DNA from: Siphonodentalium dalli
Lineage: Eukaryota; Mollusca; Scaphopoda; Gadilida; Siphonodentaliidae
Length of the DNA: 64,000 bases
Direction: 5' to 3'
Assembly (NCBI GenBank): GCA_032622095.1
Contig: CP136063.1
Coordinates: 67,719,897 to 67,783,896, forward strand
A program made the position numbers and the translations under genes. Shown here one piece after another: positions 1 to 11,798 of the stretch; the first letter of the stretch is position 1, and every line of letters starts with the position of its first letter. Below the pieces are notes generated by a model. It saw only the letters and a list, made by a program, of their open reading frames with translations, ran no database searches and was not told where the DNA came from.

Positions 1-68
1 AAAATATCAGCTAATTTGATGCTTAGAAAATTAGCACTTCATCTGGTAACTACATTTGAGAAAAGTAC

Positions 69-240
69 AATACTAGAGGAATTTTGACTAACTGCTACAT
101 GAGTTTGTGTATAAATTTATGACCAGTAATACTAGAGGAATTATGACTGCTAAATGATTTTGTCTGTCTAAATTTATGATGAATAATATTAGAGGAGAAA
201 TTCAGACTGCTTCTCGATTTTTGTGGATAAACTGATGTAA
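69..240. repeat. Degenerate tandem repeat, about 58 bp x 3
   Basis: Three diverged units begin with AATACTAGAGGAATT or a close variant at about 69, 128 and 184, each followed by a GACT..GCT stretch and ATAAATTTATGA. They lie just upstream of the first visible exon. Confidence 0.6.
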
Positions 241-360
241 ACTTGGATTTTGTGGGATATTTTTAATCTTTCGACATGGATTTACGGCTGATTTTAGTGA
301 CGTGTTGCGTGGAGTTTGTGTTTATCCTTGTTTTCCTGAGTGTTCCTTCTGTTGCTGCAG

Positions 361-648
361 CGCTGCCTCCCCCGCCAATTGATTTATCAACATCAGACGT
401 CACGGCAACCTCGGTCAAACTCTCATGGTCACCTGGCAGTGCCGAACATGTCCGATCTTATATCATTCGATATAAGCGACGGGATGAACCGGATGATGAG
501 TATAAGGACACTAAAAAAATTAGGAAAACGTCATACACACTGAAGCACCTAGACGCTTACACTAAATACCAGATAAGCGTTCTCGCCATCAATCACGTCG
601 GGAAAGGAAAACCAAGCAGACCTGTCGAAATACTGACAGGAGAATTAG
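361..648 (+). CDS. LAR: LAR-type receptor exon encoding FN3 domain 1
   Basis: A 288-bp exon, phase 1 at both ends, encodes about 96 residues forming one FN3 domain. Strand B carries the conserved Trp (VKLSWSPG), strand C has YIIRYKRR, and strand F has the YTKYQISVLAIN pattern. The domain ends in PVEILTGE. The acceptor is a T-rich tract ending GTTGCTGCAG at 351-360, and the donor is G|GTCAGT at 649. The reading frame is also open upstream to an ATG at 276, which would give a hydrophobic leader; this is treated separately as a finding. I place the exon start at 361 because phase 1 fits the donor of this exon and the phase of every FN3 boundary downstream. The domain is extracellular and probably contributes to ligand binding or spacing. 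Confidence 0.85.
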
Positions 649-3016
649 GTCAGTACCGTCTTCAAACTTCTATATTTTGCTATGATTCTAACAGCATATA
701 CATGTAGGTGGATTTTCAAAGCTTCTATTCAATTCAACTCGATGCAACTTTCTAAAAACTTTCAAAAATATTTGTTTCCGAATCATTGTATTTATTTTTT
801 TTTGGCTTCATTTATCTTCTGCTACTGCAGGCGTTTTTAACGAAATTAAATTGTTGAGCAAAAGTTTTGCTACTCCGAGTGCACTGTGCGAGATTTTGTG
901 GATTTGCGATTATTATCTACAGATGAAAATAAGATATAATCATAGACATGTTCAAATTTTGGGGGTGGGCACTCATGAGCAATAGTTTAATTTTGTTGAA
1001 AGGCCTGAAGGTATAGCTCTCCGTGTATGTCTAAATTGTTTCGAAATTTTAGCCTAAATCCTGCGAATCTACCATCCTTCCAATAACCATCCTCGAGATG
1101 CTAAATTTGGTGAATACCACACTACACATGATAGGACTATATTGTTCTGGATAATATCAGAAAAATCACTTGGGATTCATCAGCACAATTTCAGTACATG
1201 TACTAGTACATGTATATTCTTTGAAGATACTCCAGCTCATACTAAGTACTTTGCCTGTCTGATTAAATGTACATGTACATGTAGTTGTAAGAAACGTTAA
1301 ATTTATAGTAATTTTCACCTGGAGAAATCTTTTAAGTTAAGCTAAGAATGAAAAATTTTCAATCTGAAACCAACATTTTAATGATATTTATCACTACTAT
1401 GAATCTCTTAAATCTAAAAATATTCAAAACATTCCCACTGATTCTTTTAAATCCACTCAGAAATACAAAAATCATGAAAACATCTCATACCATGCCTATA
1501 TTAAACCTCTTCACTACTGAATGGTGTCATGACATCGTGTGCTGAGCCGTTGACATTATGGCCATTTTCCAGTGGAAAAATACAATGGAAATGTCACGAA
1601 AACCCTAAATCTGACTCCGTTGAAAGGGTATTTAATAGCATTCACAATCCTGGAACAGCATACACTGTTTAAAATGTCGAGACACGATGATTCCTCTTTT
1701 CAGTTATGAATAATGGTTGATTGTTAGTGTGCTGAAATAAGTCCGTATTCAGTACCGACGTAAGTACGTACTCAGTACCGACTTTTCTAGTAGTAAAGAG
1801 GTTAAACCTTTAAATAAATAGATTTGGAGAAATGATAAATTAAACCAAAATATTGTGTTGGTCTTGATATTTAATGGACACGATACTCCCCTTCAATATT
1901 AAAAAAACTATATCGAGTTCAAGTATTTTGATATAGTTTGCTAATACAGTTTCCAAAGAATTTTGTTTCATTATTCTATTATTTGGCAAGTTGAAAAGCT
2001 GGAGCACCTTTAAAACATATACACCAGTAGCCTTTAGGTTTAAATTAGCAGAAGATATAAGCCTTCTTTGTGCGCTAATCATTAATCTTGTTCATTTGAA
2101 CTGCACTAAATGAACCTTACCTATCAAACCTGGCTATCTTATGAAACTATTAGTTATCATCAATGTTTACATCATTTCCTGGAAACTTTTCAAAAAACGT
2201 TCTTTGGATGTAAACATTAGTTCCTGATTTTATGTTATCGAAATAGATCTGGACTGAGCATTTAGATGCATTCCTCAGCGAGGCGCTTATAAATCACTCT
2301 ATGATTAACATCTCCATTCTTTGACCTAACATTTTACTCTGGCATTATATTTTCATTACTAACCTGTTCGATGAGTCAATAGATTGTACACTAACAAAAT
2401 TATAACTAAAAAAACCTACTAATTTACTTTTCTCATAGCTAACAAGCTATTATAATTTTCATTAAGAACATTAATATAGAAGTTAGTTTTTAATAATAAT
2501 GGGTTCTAGTCGCATATAAATTATTCACCATATTCTTAGTTAATTGAGACCCAATGTTCATTTCCTGCAATTTATAGATTTAATCTGTTCAATACATTAA
2601 AGGCACTCGGCAGTGGGGATATATACCGGTACATGTAGGAAGTCTGTAAAAACATCACCACTAAGACGAACATGGAGAAATAGATCGACTTTGTTATCAT
2701 ATTCATTATTGATATATCTCCAATACCGAAATTTCACATGTTGAAACCATGGTTATGTAAACAAAACTGTTACAGTGATTGTCAACAATCATCGCTAAAT
2801 TTGTAGTAAGTTAATTTACGGTAGTCTGAATATATGTGAATATGATTTTCGGAATATAATTTTCAATGATTTGAACTTTTCCAATGTTTAATGTCAAGTC
2901 TTAATTAAACTTTGGCATCTTATTGAACTAATTGGATGGTAATGCTACTGTAAAAGTAATGCTTACATAACCTGATTGGGTAGTTCTAAATCATTAAAAT
3001 TAGAAAAAAGTCAATC
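649..3016 (+). other. Start of 38.1-kb intron; no recognised element
   Basis: The donor GTCAGT lies at 649 and the matching acceptor at 38768-38769. This first stretch is AT-rich and holds short CATGTAC-rich runs near 1200-1290. I saw no gene or clear transposon in it. Short ORFs on both strands have no coding character. Confidence 0.6.
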
Positions 3017-3233
3017 TACAGTAATGTCCTAAATAATCGACCCCTAAACCCCAGGAGAATTATGGGAAATTTTTCAGGATTTAGTCAGAAATATGGCTTG
3101 CTGCCATTCATCGGAAAGCTCTCCGTGAGAGCTTTCCTATGAATGGCAACAAGCCATATTTCCGACTAAATCCTGAAACATTTCCCATAATTCTCCTGTG
3201 GTTAAAGGGTCATATACTTCGGGCATTACTGTA
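3017..3233. mobile_element. Family A fold-back MITE, full length (Tc1/mariner-like ends)
   Basis: TA-CAGTAATGTCCTAAATAATCG at the left is mirrored by GGGCATTACTG-TA at the right. The two arms, each about 100 bp, are nearly reverse complements and meet at GAAAGCTCTCCGTGAGAGCTTTCC. The CAGT...ACTG ends at TA fit a non-autonomous Tc1/mariner-type element. No protein is encoded. Confidence 0.85.
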
Positions 3234-3909
3234 TTTTTTACATGTGCTTGTCAGTGTCCTTATTGATCTCATTTCCCATGAACCCATTTCAAAGGCATTG
3301 AGTCCGCTTTAAGAGACATGTTAACGGTATGTGGATAGAATACCTGGGAGTCATCGGCAAATATATCAATCTCAGTTTGAGGATATTGTTAATAACTCCC
3401 CTGGAATATTTTGCACACTTAAAAAATACATGTACACTTGTTCAAAGACACCCCATTTTGTTTTGAGAAAATAACGGTACTTTTTCTTAACAGCACATTT
3501 TGCCCATAGATACGCTAAAAAAGCAAGACCCACCAACATCATATAAATTTAGCAGGACCACTTGACCGTGGGTGGGTTCTGCGATGTTAGGGAGAGGACA
3601 GGAGAATGATGGTTTGGACCTGAGATATTAAGACATCATGCCAACACCATGTCGGCTTAATTACTCACGCTAACGACATGTTGTGTAATAATAATGCAAA
3701 TCACAACAACACATGCCTCCTCAGGTACCATCATGCATAATTCATGAGGCACAGATTCTAACACAAGGCTTCTAACATGTCTGGCAGAGGCTAAGTGATA
3801 ATTTTTATGGCTTCCTCGTCTTCATCTCTTATTCAGCTTGCAGAAACCCAAAGGTTTCTTCCATTTGGTATATTATTATCCAGCATGTGTCATCATACAC
3901 AGGCATATA

Positions 3910-4055
3910 TTAACCCTATAAATCCTTTCGTTACTAAATGGATTTTGCCATTCAGTTATAAAAGTATACATTGGAATGTTCCATTATTTACCTACAGGGA
4001 TGTTTTGGAAATATAAGCTGACAACAGATAATACAAATACAGAAGGATTCCTTGG
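3910..4055. mobile_element. Family F TTAA element, truncated at the right
   Basis: Starts TTAACCCTATAAATCC and continues with the family markers TAAATGGATT, CATTCAGTTATAAA, CATTGGAATG and AGAAGGATTCC. The 3' half is missing. Confidence 0.6.
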
Positions 4056-4111
4056 GTGCTCACCATCTGTCATGTTATGGCATGTCAAATATTATAAAAC
4101 CACAATAAACC

Positions 4112-4554
4112 TTAACCCTTTGAGTCTGTAAAATCGGCCCTAAAAAATTTAAAAATATTTTTTTATTTTTTTATTTTTTTTTTGGGGTTTAAATTTTTTT
4201 TTTTGGGGTTGAATTTTTTTCGGGTATCACTATGCTTAAGCATGCTATAGCGAATTTAAAAACAAACTGGATAACACATTAGGGGCATGTTATAACTCAA
4301 AACTATCACCAAGTATTCATAGTAATAATTTTGATGCCCATGAAAAACGTAAGATTCCCTGGCACTAAACCTACCAAATATACCTGTTAAAGAATATAAG
4401 AAAAAATTATTAAAATTGTAAAAAAAAATGTTAGGCCAATGCATTCTCTTATATATGCGAGGCGACCTATGGTCGACTCGCATATATAAGAGAATGCATT
4501 GGCACAGGGTATATGGGTTGATACAAAAATCGGACCTGGCACTCAAATGGTTAA
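4112..4554. mobile_element. Family C TTAA (piggyBac-like) MITE
   Basis: TTAACCCTTTGAGT at the left and CTGGCACTCAAATGGTTAA at the right form short terminal inverted repeats at TTAA. Near the right end (about 4434-4503) is a 68-bp near-perfect palindrome, CCAATGCATTCTCTTATA... and its complement, with apex GACCTATGGTC. The left part contains poly-T/A runs. A second full copy lies at 58036-58491. Confidence 0.8.
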
Positions 4555-4771
4555 TCAATCAGGCCATCAATGCACATTCTAAGCCTTGTCCACATTCATA
4601 ATAAACCATCATTTCATTCACATCAGTCATTTCTTTCTAGCCTTCACACACACACACCAATCATATTTCAGTGCCGTCCTTTCTAGTCTTGTCTTGGCTT
4701 GCTGCATGATTTTAGATTTTAATCTTTCATTTAAAATTGCACTTCGTTTCTTTCCAAATTAGTTCCCTTTA

Positions 4772-4989
4772 TACAGTGATGTCCGAAGTATATGACCCTT
4801 TAACCACAGCAGAATTATGGGAAATGTTTCAGGATTTAGTCGAAAATATGGCTTGTTGCCATTCATCGGAAAGCTCTCGTTGAGAGCTTGCCGATGAATG
4901 GCAACAAGCAATATTTCCGACAAAATCCTGAAAAAAAATTCCCATAATTCTGCTGCAGTTTAGGGGTCGATTATTTAGGACATTACTGA
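4772..4989. mobile_element. Family A fold-back MITE, diverged full-length copy
   Basis: Left end TACAGTGATGTCCGAAGTA, right end TTAGGACATTACTG. The arms meet at GCTCTCGTTGAGAGC. Several substitutions in the left terminus and poly-A in the right arm show that it is older than most copies. Confidence 0.8.
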
Positions 4990-5071
4990 TTATATGAAGA
5001 TCATACATGTAGATTACCAGTAGTGTTTTACTTTTAGAGCTTTTATTTCTTTGTCTGTCTTTTGCAGTTAT

Positions 5072-5547
5072 TTAAAGGTACTCAACCCGTAAATAGGGTC
5101 CCCATCTCAACAGATTCCAACAACAACAATCCGATCAGAGGGTCCTATATTACTATTTCTTTGGCTTTGGGGGTAAAAAATATTTGATTCGAGTCGAGGA
5201 ACCCATCAAACAAAGCTCAGAGTTATTAGATATTGATTTTTCAAATTTGTTATGTTCTCGAGATGAGTACCAATAACTGCCGTAATCTGCTCTGGATGTG
5301 TACTCCAAATCTATTCAAACAGACAAGGATGAATAACTCTAAAATCAAGTGGTAATTTTAACGCAATTTTGACTGAGTTCTGGGCCAGATAGTATTCCCG
5401 ATAATGAAAAATAATAGATTTCTAAAATCGATATCTAACAAATCTGAGCTTTGATGGGTGACTTCCTCGACTCGAATCAAATATTTTTGACCCCCGAAGC
5501 CATTGAAATAGTAATTGAGAGGAGTTTATCGGGTTGAGTACCTTTAA
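5072..5547. mobile_element. Family G fold-back element, TTAA-bounded
   Basis: Opens TTAAAGGTACTCAACCCG and closes CGGGTTGAGTACCTTTAA. The arms carry matching blocks such as TATTTGATTCGAGTCGAGGA and its complement, so the whole 476 bp is one imperfect inverted repeat. A second copy of the same size lies at 50733-51206. Confidence 0.75.
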
Positions 5548-6117
5548 ATATAAATGACTAGATTCACAAGAAGCATTCGCAGGACTAGTTTTTGAATGAA
5601 CTTTAAAGGCGTATGATGTGTTTATTTCAGTTAGAAAAATCATATTTCAGTACTAAAATTGTATGCCTAAAGAATATAGTAACCAACTATTCATATACCC
5701 AGTAACAAGTCCCTCCCAAATGAGTTTGTTTATGCAAAATGTGGTTGCAGGTGACCCATTTAAGAATTGACATTTTTTTATTGTAACATTTGGGAATTTA
5801 TATACAGTCAAAACATGCACCATGGAGTAGGGTTGCAATGTCAAAACATGTCACCAGGTGTTAGCCAGAGTTATGTATTGCAGGTTAAAGGTGTATGATT
5901 TGTTTATTTCAGTGACTGAAGAATATAATAACAAACTATTCATATACCAATATTACCGGAAATCTAACCACATTCATTGTAATGTGTCAGAAAACACAAC
6001 ATCTGATCTACCAAAAATGCCAATATATTTAGTCTTTCATTTTGACTGAAATGTTTACTGCCAGACACTGAGATGTTTCTGCCAATAAGAGTCACTATAT
6101 TTAATTTATATGCTATG

Positions 6118-6292
6118 TACGGTAATCCCCTATATAATCGACTCCTTAACCACAGCAGAATTATGGTAACTTTTCAGGATTTAGTCGGAAATATGGCTTG
6201 TTGCCATTCATTGGAAAGGTCTCACTAAATCCTGAAAAATTACCCATAATTCTACTGTGGTTAAGGTGTCAATTGTTTAGGGCATTACTGTA
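6118..6292. mobile_element. Family A MITE with shortened right arm
   Basis: The left arm is intact from TACGGTAATCCCC to GGAAAGGTCTCAC. The right arm then jumps directly to TAAATCCTGAAAAATTACCC, so its apical half is deleted. It ends GGCATTACTGTA. Confidence 0.75.
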
Positions 6293-7239
6293 TATGCAAC
6301 AGCCCTACCGGTATGTATGAGCCCCATTTCTGAGCGGTTTGGTTATTTGGCTGTCTGGTGGTCAAACATTGCACATAAAGGGTGCAAAGTACCCGGTATC
6401 ATATACATGTATAAAATGTCACACGCATTAGTTTCTCAATAACCCAATATATTAAGTATATGCAGTTTCTACCTTGTCATGCATAAAATATCACATGTAA
6501 TTGATGACACAGTCATTAAATTCACAACAGCCCTGATATATTATATGCAGTCATGAGGTTTGTAATGATGCCCTATTTCTTAGTGCTTTTGGTTATCTTC
6601 CTGTCTGGGAGGTCAAAGAGTGCACATGTCAGATGTAAAATATTACACGCGTAATTGACGCACAGAATCAGTAGTCATATATAACATGCAGTTTACCTAT
6701 ATAATTGATGACAGTCATTATGGGTTCACAACAACCCTATATACTACGTGCAGTTTCTATCCAAACAGCTTCTCAAATCGAGAGCTGAAATAATAGTAGG
6801 ACACAGAGCCTTCTCTGCTAAGGTCGTTCAAGCCCTCAAGGAGCCATAATTTAGCCAAGTGGCAACAAGGGAATCTAATGTAGAGCTGGTTAATTCTCGA
6901 GATTGGTTATTTGTAGCCCATTACTTCTATATTACTTCCCCCCTTGTTTCAATTATAGAATGCATATATATACATCGCGTGCACTACATCCTCAGCTTGA
7001 GTCCCATAGTTTCAATTGTGGTTAGATGCTTACTTGAAGTGCATATAACTTTAATGTACGTTCACGATATAAACCTCAAGAATGTGACGTTTGTTTGGTT
7101 CTTGGTCCCATGTGATCAATGTTTTCACATTGTTATTGATTGCATTATTCATAATGTTCATGCATTTTCCACACAGATCTGGATCGCTGTAATCCAGCCA
7201 TTAGGATGCAGGATTACAGCAGAATATTACCATGGGGAG

Positions 7240-7460
7240 GGGTATATGTGAATTTAGTGACACTATCCCACATACTAATAGCGGGCTACCATCACCACAT
7301 TCACTCTCTGGGGACCTCATTCTGCATGGCCTCATCTGCTATGAGAGACATAGACTCAGATTAAAGTTCCCAAATGGTGAATATTGTGATGTACACCCAT
7401 TGGGAATTAAATTCACCCTCTTGGGACCTCGATCATTCTGCAAATGACAGGCACACTAAA
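7240..7460. mobile_element. Old family B element, long form, diverged
   Basis: Contains TGAATTTAGTGACACTATCCC, the centre AATAGCGGGCTA, TCTCTGGGGACCTCATTCTGC and, at the right, GGGACCTCGATCATTCTGCAAATGACAGGCACACTA. These are family B landmarks around the internal segment seen in the long copies at 44051 and 51648. It is too diverged to define its target duplication. Confidence 0.55.
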
Positions 7461-7506
7461 CTCTTGCCATAGTCCCAATAGCCTATGAAAAATAACCCAT
7501 GAAATT

Positions 7507-7774
7507 TCTCCCCTTTCAAGACAGGAGCTGCGCTGGTGCAGCATTAAAGGTCATGTGCCAGTTCATTCTCTTATATATCTAGTCTCCCATAGGGATCCTC
7601 ACATATATAAGAGAATGCACTGCCTTATAAGGTCAATGCAAATATTGTTAGGCCAATGCATTCTCTTATATATGTGAGGCACCCTATGTGTGGGGGCGAC
7701 TCGCATATATACGAGAATGTATTGGCACAGGGTTTTCGCCAAATTTCAGGATGCTCCATTCATGGAAGGGTTAA
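7507..7774. mobile_element. Family E TTAA MITE flanked by a direct repeat
   Basis: Two palindromic hairpins (about 7554-7623 and 7650-7733) lie between CCTTTCAAGACAGGAGCTGCG and GCTCCATTCATGGAAGGGTTAA. The phrase AATAGCCTATGAAAAATAACCCAT occurs just before the element (about 7477) and again just after it (about 7772), which is longer than a normal TTAA target duplication. The left TTAA is degraded. Confidence 0.7.
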
Positions 7775-8562
7775 TAGCCTGTGAAAAAATAACCCATTCA
7801 AGAACTGGGCCTTGATTTTTGGCAATATTTGCACCACTCTGATAATTGAAGATCTTGGGGGGGGGGGACGAAGATTATTGAGAAATTGTCATGAATAGCC
7901 TTTCTGGAATATCAGCCTTGAAGAACCTTTAAAACTCTTACAAAACAGCCTTGAGTTTCATTCGTCTGACTTGTGGGAACCATTTCCCTCATAATTATAC
8001 CCCCCGCCCAATTACCCCCCCCATCAAACTCACTCTCAGGAACATTGAATAACATAAGATGTCTTTACTCAACGTTTTATTGGTCTAAAATTTTACCAGT
8101 TACATTATTTCACTTGCTTTTCTCCGGTTTACTGTGGATTATGAACAAGACATCCTAATTCTCTATTTTATTCTGACCTATATGTACCTTTACCAACATA
8201 GCCTTTGGGTGAAATTATCTGTAAATCAAAGACTGAAATTATTGGCGTCTCCCGTTAACACGGAAATTAAGGAAATGTGTGTGACATGATCATCAACGCG
8301 GCAGTATTGATCACGACTTTCGTTGTAGGGGAAATCAACATCTATCCTTAAATGTCAAAGTTTTCACAATTCAATCAGCACAGGTATGAGATATTTCAAA
8401 CTGTCTTTAAAAAACAGAAGGGTTGAAATCACCATGGAAACAGAATCTAATCTTTGATCAGTCTAAGAAATAAACAATAAATGTGTTATTCAGAAACGAG
8501 GGTTGGAAGTGTTGAGAGTCTTATCATAGAAAAGGTAGAAAACAAGGTTATGAGTTTTTAAG

Positions 8563-9459
8563 CAGGGTTGGTGATTTTTTTGATTTTTTTTAAATAAATC
8601 AAAAAAATCGATTTATTTGATTTAAATCCGATTTATTTGATTTAAATCGATTTTTTTGATTTTTTTCCTAATTGTTATGAAAATATGCAATTGTGCAATG
8701 TCTTTGATAAATGAAGGTTCTAAAAGGTGTTGCTTATTATATCCAAGGCTGGATTAATCAAAATTCTATTATTATTTATTATTTTTTGTATAACTACATG
8801 TATCAAGCACAAATATCATGGCAGTACAGATATAGCAACCATGTACTTTAATTGTGCATACACTAGGTCCATGTCAGTTCCAATGTTGTGATATCTGGAT
8901 AGGTAGACCTGTGCTTAAAGATTTACTACTAAATTTAGTAAATTTTAGCTGAGAACTGAATATATTTTCAATCACCTTTGCTCCTCGGTGACTTGAGGAC
9001 ATACATGTAATCACACCATATACATGTATCAAGTATGGACATTAGACAACTAGAGTAGTTTAGATGGTAGAGTAAATGGTAGAATTACTCGGTTGGCATT
9101 TATATGTATGGCAATCAGAAAAGGAAAGGAAATTTAAGAGTGCTGAATCTGATTGTAGTTACAAATAAGCGGAACAGGCCGCTGCTGGAGCAGTAATCAC
9201 GGTACCATGCAGTATGCCTGTTTCTATAGGTTTGACAATTACTGCACATTTTCATATGTATTATCCAATTTTGTATATTGTTTAATCATAATCATGTTAT
9301 AGTTAACAAAAAACTTGTTAGATATTGCAAGTTCTTGACATTATGCAATCATTTAAAAAAAATTGATTTAAATCAATGATTTTTTTGAAAAAAATCATTG
9401 ATTTAAATCTTGATTTAAATCAATGATTTAAATCGCTTGATTTAAATCAGCCAACCCTG
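8563..9459. mobile_element. Non-autonomous hAT-like element with GATTTAAATC subterminal repeats
   Basis: Ends are CAGGGTTGGTGATTTT and AAATCAGCCAACCCTG. An exact 8-bp target duplication, TTTTTAAG, sits at 8555-8562 and 9460-9467. Both ends carry arrays of GATTTAAATC or ATTTGATTTAAATC, the kind of subterminal repeat that hAT transposases bind. The 897-bp interior has no meaningful ORF, so mobilisation would need an enzyme from elsewhere. Confidence 0.85.
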
Positions 9460-9560
9460 TTTTTAAGTCAAGTTTTCTTTTTCAAAAATATGACTTACGA
9501 TTTTAATGATGGAAATGAGGGACGGTTGGAGCCTTTTATTCTTGAGACAAATATATGAGA

Positions 9561-9742
9561 TACAGTAATGCCCTGAGTAATCGACTCCTTAACCACAGCG
9601 AATTATTGATAACTTTTCAGGATTTAGTCACAGAGCTTTCCGATGAATGGCAACAAGCCATATTTCCGACTACATGTAAATCCTGAAAAGTTACCCATAA
9701 TTCTGCTGTGGTTAAGGAGTCGATTACTTAGGGCATACTGTA
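9561..9742. mobile_element. Family A MITE with shortened left arm
   Basis: Starts TACAGTAATGCCCTGAGTAATCG. The left arm goes from AGGATTTAGTC straight to ACAGAGCTTTCCGATG, losing its apical half. The right arm is complete and ends GGGCATACTGTA. Confidence 0.8.
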
Positions 9743-10706
9743 GGTATATAACCTGGTAAGAATTTCATTAAACTCAATGACACAGAGCCAAATTACTGCT
9801 ATGCATCTTACTAACTGAGAACTGAGCCACTGGGGGGGTCTTATTTTTTAGGCAAATGAGTATATCTTTGACTGAGAATAATTTATAGCCTTGTAACTTC
9901 AGGGAAGAATTTTGCTAAACTCAATGACATTGAGCCAAATTACTGTGGGATATAATCGCAGAAATGTTGGCAGCGGAGTCAACTCAGACAGATGGCAGTC
10001 CGTTATGAATTCAGACAATCCCATTGATAAAAACATCTTCGACATCACAAAACAATCATAGATATAACCGTACTAATCATCGAAATATCCCTGCGTAACA
10101 CATTATGACAAAAAAACAGAATAATGCCTGACGGAACACCAAAGGGAAAGAAAAAATAGCTGACAAAGCCGCGTTATTCGGGGTCTCTTCACACCTGAAT
10201 TCTCGTGCACTCTAATATTTTCTCAGTCAATGTTGGCCCACAACGAACATTTATCAAAAAAGCAAATCATGAAGATATGCGATTGTCGTTCCTCAGAGGT
10301 TTGGCAACATTTGCACCGCATATTTCACAATGATTTCTCATTATTGTAGCTGGCGCATGGATTTGGCATCGCAAGTTTTCTTGCCAAACATAACTCAATG
10401 ACACCGACAATTACGCCTGCCATTGCTTGTTTGTCTGGCACCCCGTTTCCGGAATCATGTGAGAACAGGTGTTTGTTTTTTAAGCATAGGCGATCAAGAA
10501 CTGAGGGAATATGCGACATTATTTAGCTTCTGACAGGGTATCCAGGGAGGCAGATGAAATTTTTATGAGCCTTATATCTGATTAATTTCCTTGGCTCACA
10601 GACAATATATTCTAATTAACGCTAGATTGTGCTGGGGAAAGCCAGTATTTATCAAATGTAGAGTTTTCCCCAGAAGCAGCTGATTTGATATAAATTTGCT
10701 GACAGT
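9743..10706 (+). other. Intron stretch without a recognised element
   Basis: I see only a weak direct repeat (AACTCAATGACA..GAGCCAAATTACTG at about 9771 and 9920). A short minus-strand ORF around 10325-10519 has no recognisable domain. Confidence 0.5.
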
Positions 10707-11094
10707 TACCGCTATTCTCAAAGTAATTGACCAGAAAAACGGGGTGATACCCCGGTCACGACCGCGGTGATACCGGTAATAAACGGTAGCGGTATCGAGA
10801 TGGTCACGGCGGTGGAGTTACGGTATTGGGCGATAATGATACCGCAGTCTTTTAGCGGGCACCGCATTAATTTTTTTGAATACCGCGGTCTTTAGCGGGC
10901 ACCGCATTAATTTTTTTGAATACCGCGGTGATTTTCATGGAACTCTTTGAGGGGAGGTATTTACTCCCACATACTTGTTCGCATTAACAAGCGGTATCAG
11001 TACCGCGGTATTGGAGGATACTGCGGTATAGTACCGCGGTATTAACGGGGTGACACCACGTTATTGGTGGTCAATTACTTTAAGTATAGCGGTA
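10707..11094. mobile_element. CCGCGG-rich inverted-repeat element
   Basis: The terminal inverted repeats are TACCGCTATTCTCAAAGTAA with TTGACCA at the left and TGGTCAATTACTTTAAGTAT with AGCGGTA at the right. The interior is packed with ACCGCGGT and TACCGCGG motifs and holds a 39-40 bp tandem pair (TTTAGCGGGCACCGCATTAA...) at about 10851-10929. It is far more GC-rich than the surroundings. The superfamily is unclear; TA at both edges could be the target site. Confidence 0.7.
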
Positions 11095-11311
11095 CTAGTA
11101 CTATGCACATATCACGCTGGTGCAATTCTTATGATAGTGGAGTTGATCCCAATATAAAATAGGGCAATCTATGCACCTAACCTTTACACGATTGGTTGCT
11201 TGAATAGTCAATTTATATTTCGTCATTCATAAGGGCTTGCACAACAAACCATGAGATGGTTATGATGGTAGGTTGGTAATAATAGGAGGATTACCAAACG
11301 AACCGAGCATA

Positions 11312-11701
11312 TTAACCCTTTACCCAACAGAAGGGCCCTGTGCCAATGCATTCTCTTATATATGCGAGTCGACCATAGGTCGCCTCGCATATATAAGAGA
11401 ATGCATTGGCTTAACACATTAAAAATTATAAAATTGTTAAAGAATGTAAGAAAAAATGGTAAAAAAAGATTTTTTTTAGGCCAATGCATTCTCTTATATA
11501 TGCGAGGCGACCTATGGTCGACTCGCATATATAAGAGAATGCATTGGCACAGGGCATAACTGTAACTATCACAATGTGGTCAAGGAGCCGGTTCCAATGA
11601 TATCCATATTTGAATGGTTCTATTGAGACAGACCGAAGATATTTTAGGCTGTTGAAGCTTTATTTGGCCGGTTTTGGCCGGTTTGTTGGGTAAAGGGTTA
11701 A
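11312..11701. mobile_element. Family D TTAA (piggyBac-like) MITE with two hairpins
   Basis: TTAACCCTTTACCCAACAGA at the left and TGTTGGGTAAAGGGTTAA at the right are inverted repeats at TTAA. Two copies of the 68-bp GCCAATGCATTCTC palindrome lie at about 11342-11410 and 11479-11548, in opposite orientation (apex GACCATAGGTC, then GACCTATGGTC). Unique right-hand sequence (CACAATGTGGTCAAGGAG...) is shared with the other D copies. Confidence 0.85.
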
Positions 11702-11798
11702 TAGCCCATCTTCTACTGTCACATGATACACTTTTCCACAAGGAACTGAGGAACCATTTTTGCTACTTAATATATGAAGTAGGAATGCATTCTCTTCG

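Noticed and set aside
6859-7251. 130-residue plus-strand ORF
   Set aside because: No domain, no splice or promoter support, unusual hydrophobic composition, and its 3' end runs into a family B element. Treated as chance.
11223-11559. Overlapping ORFs encoding RIYKRMHW-type peptides (also at 4256, 16379, 53186, 57448)
   Set aside because: These come from translation of the 68-bp hairpin of families C-E in different frames, not from a protein family.
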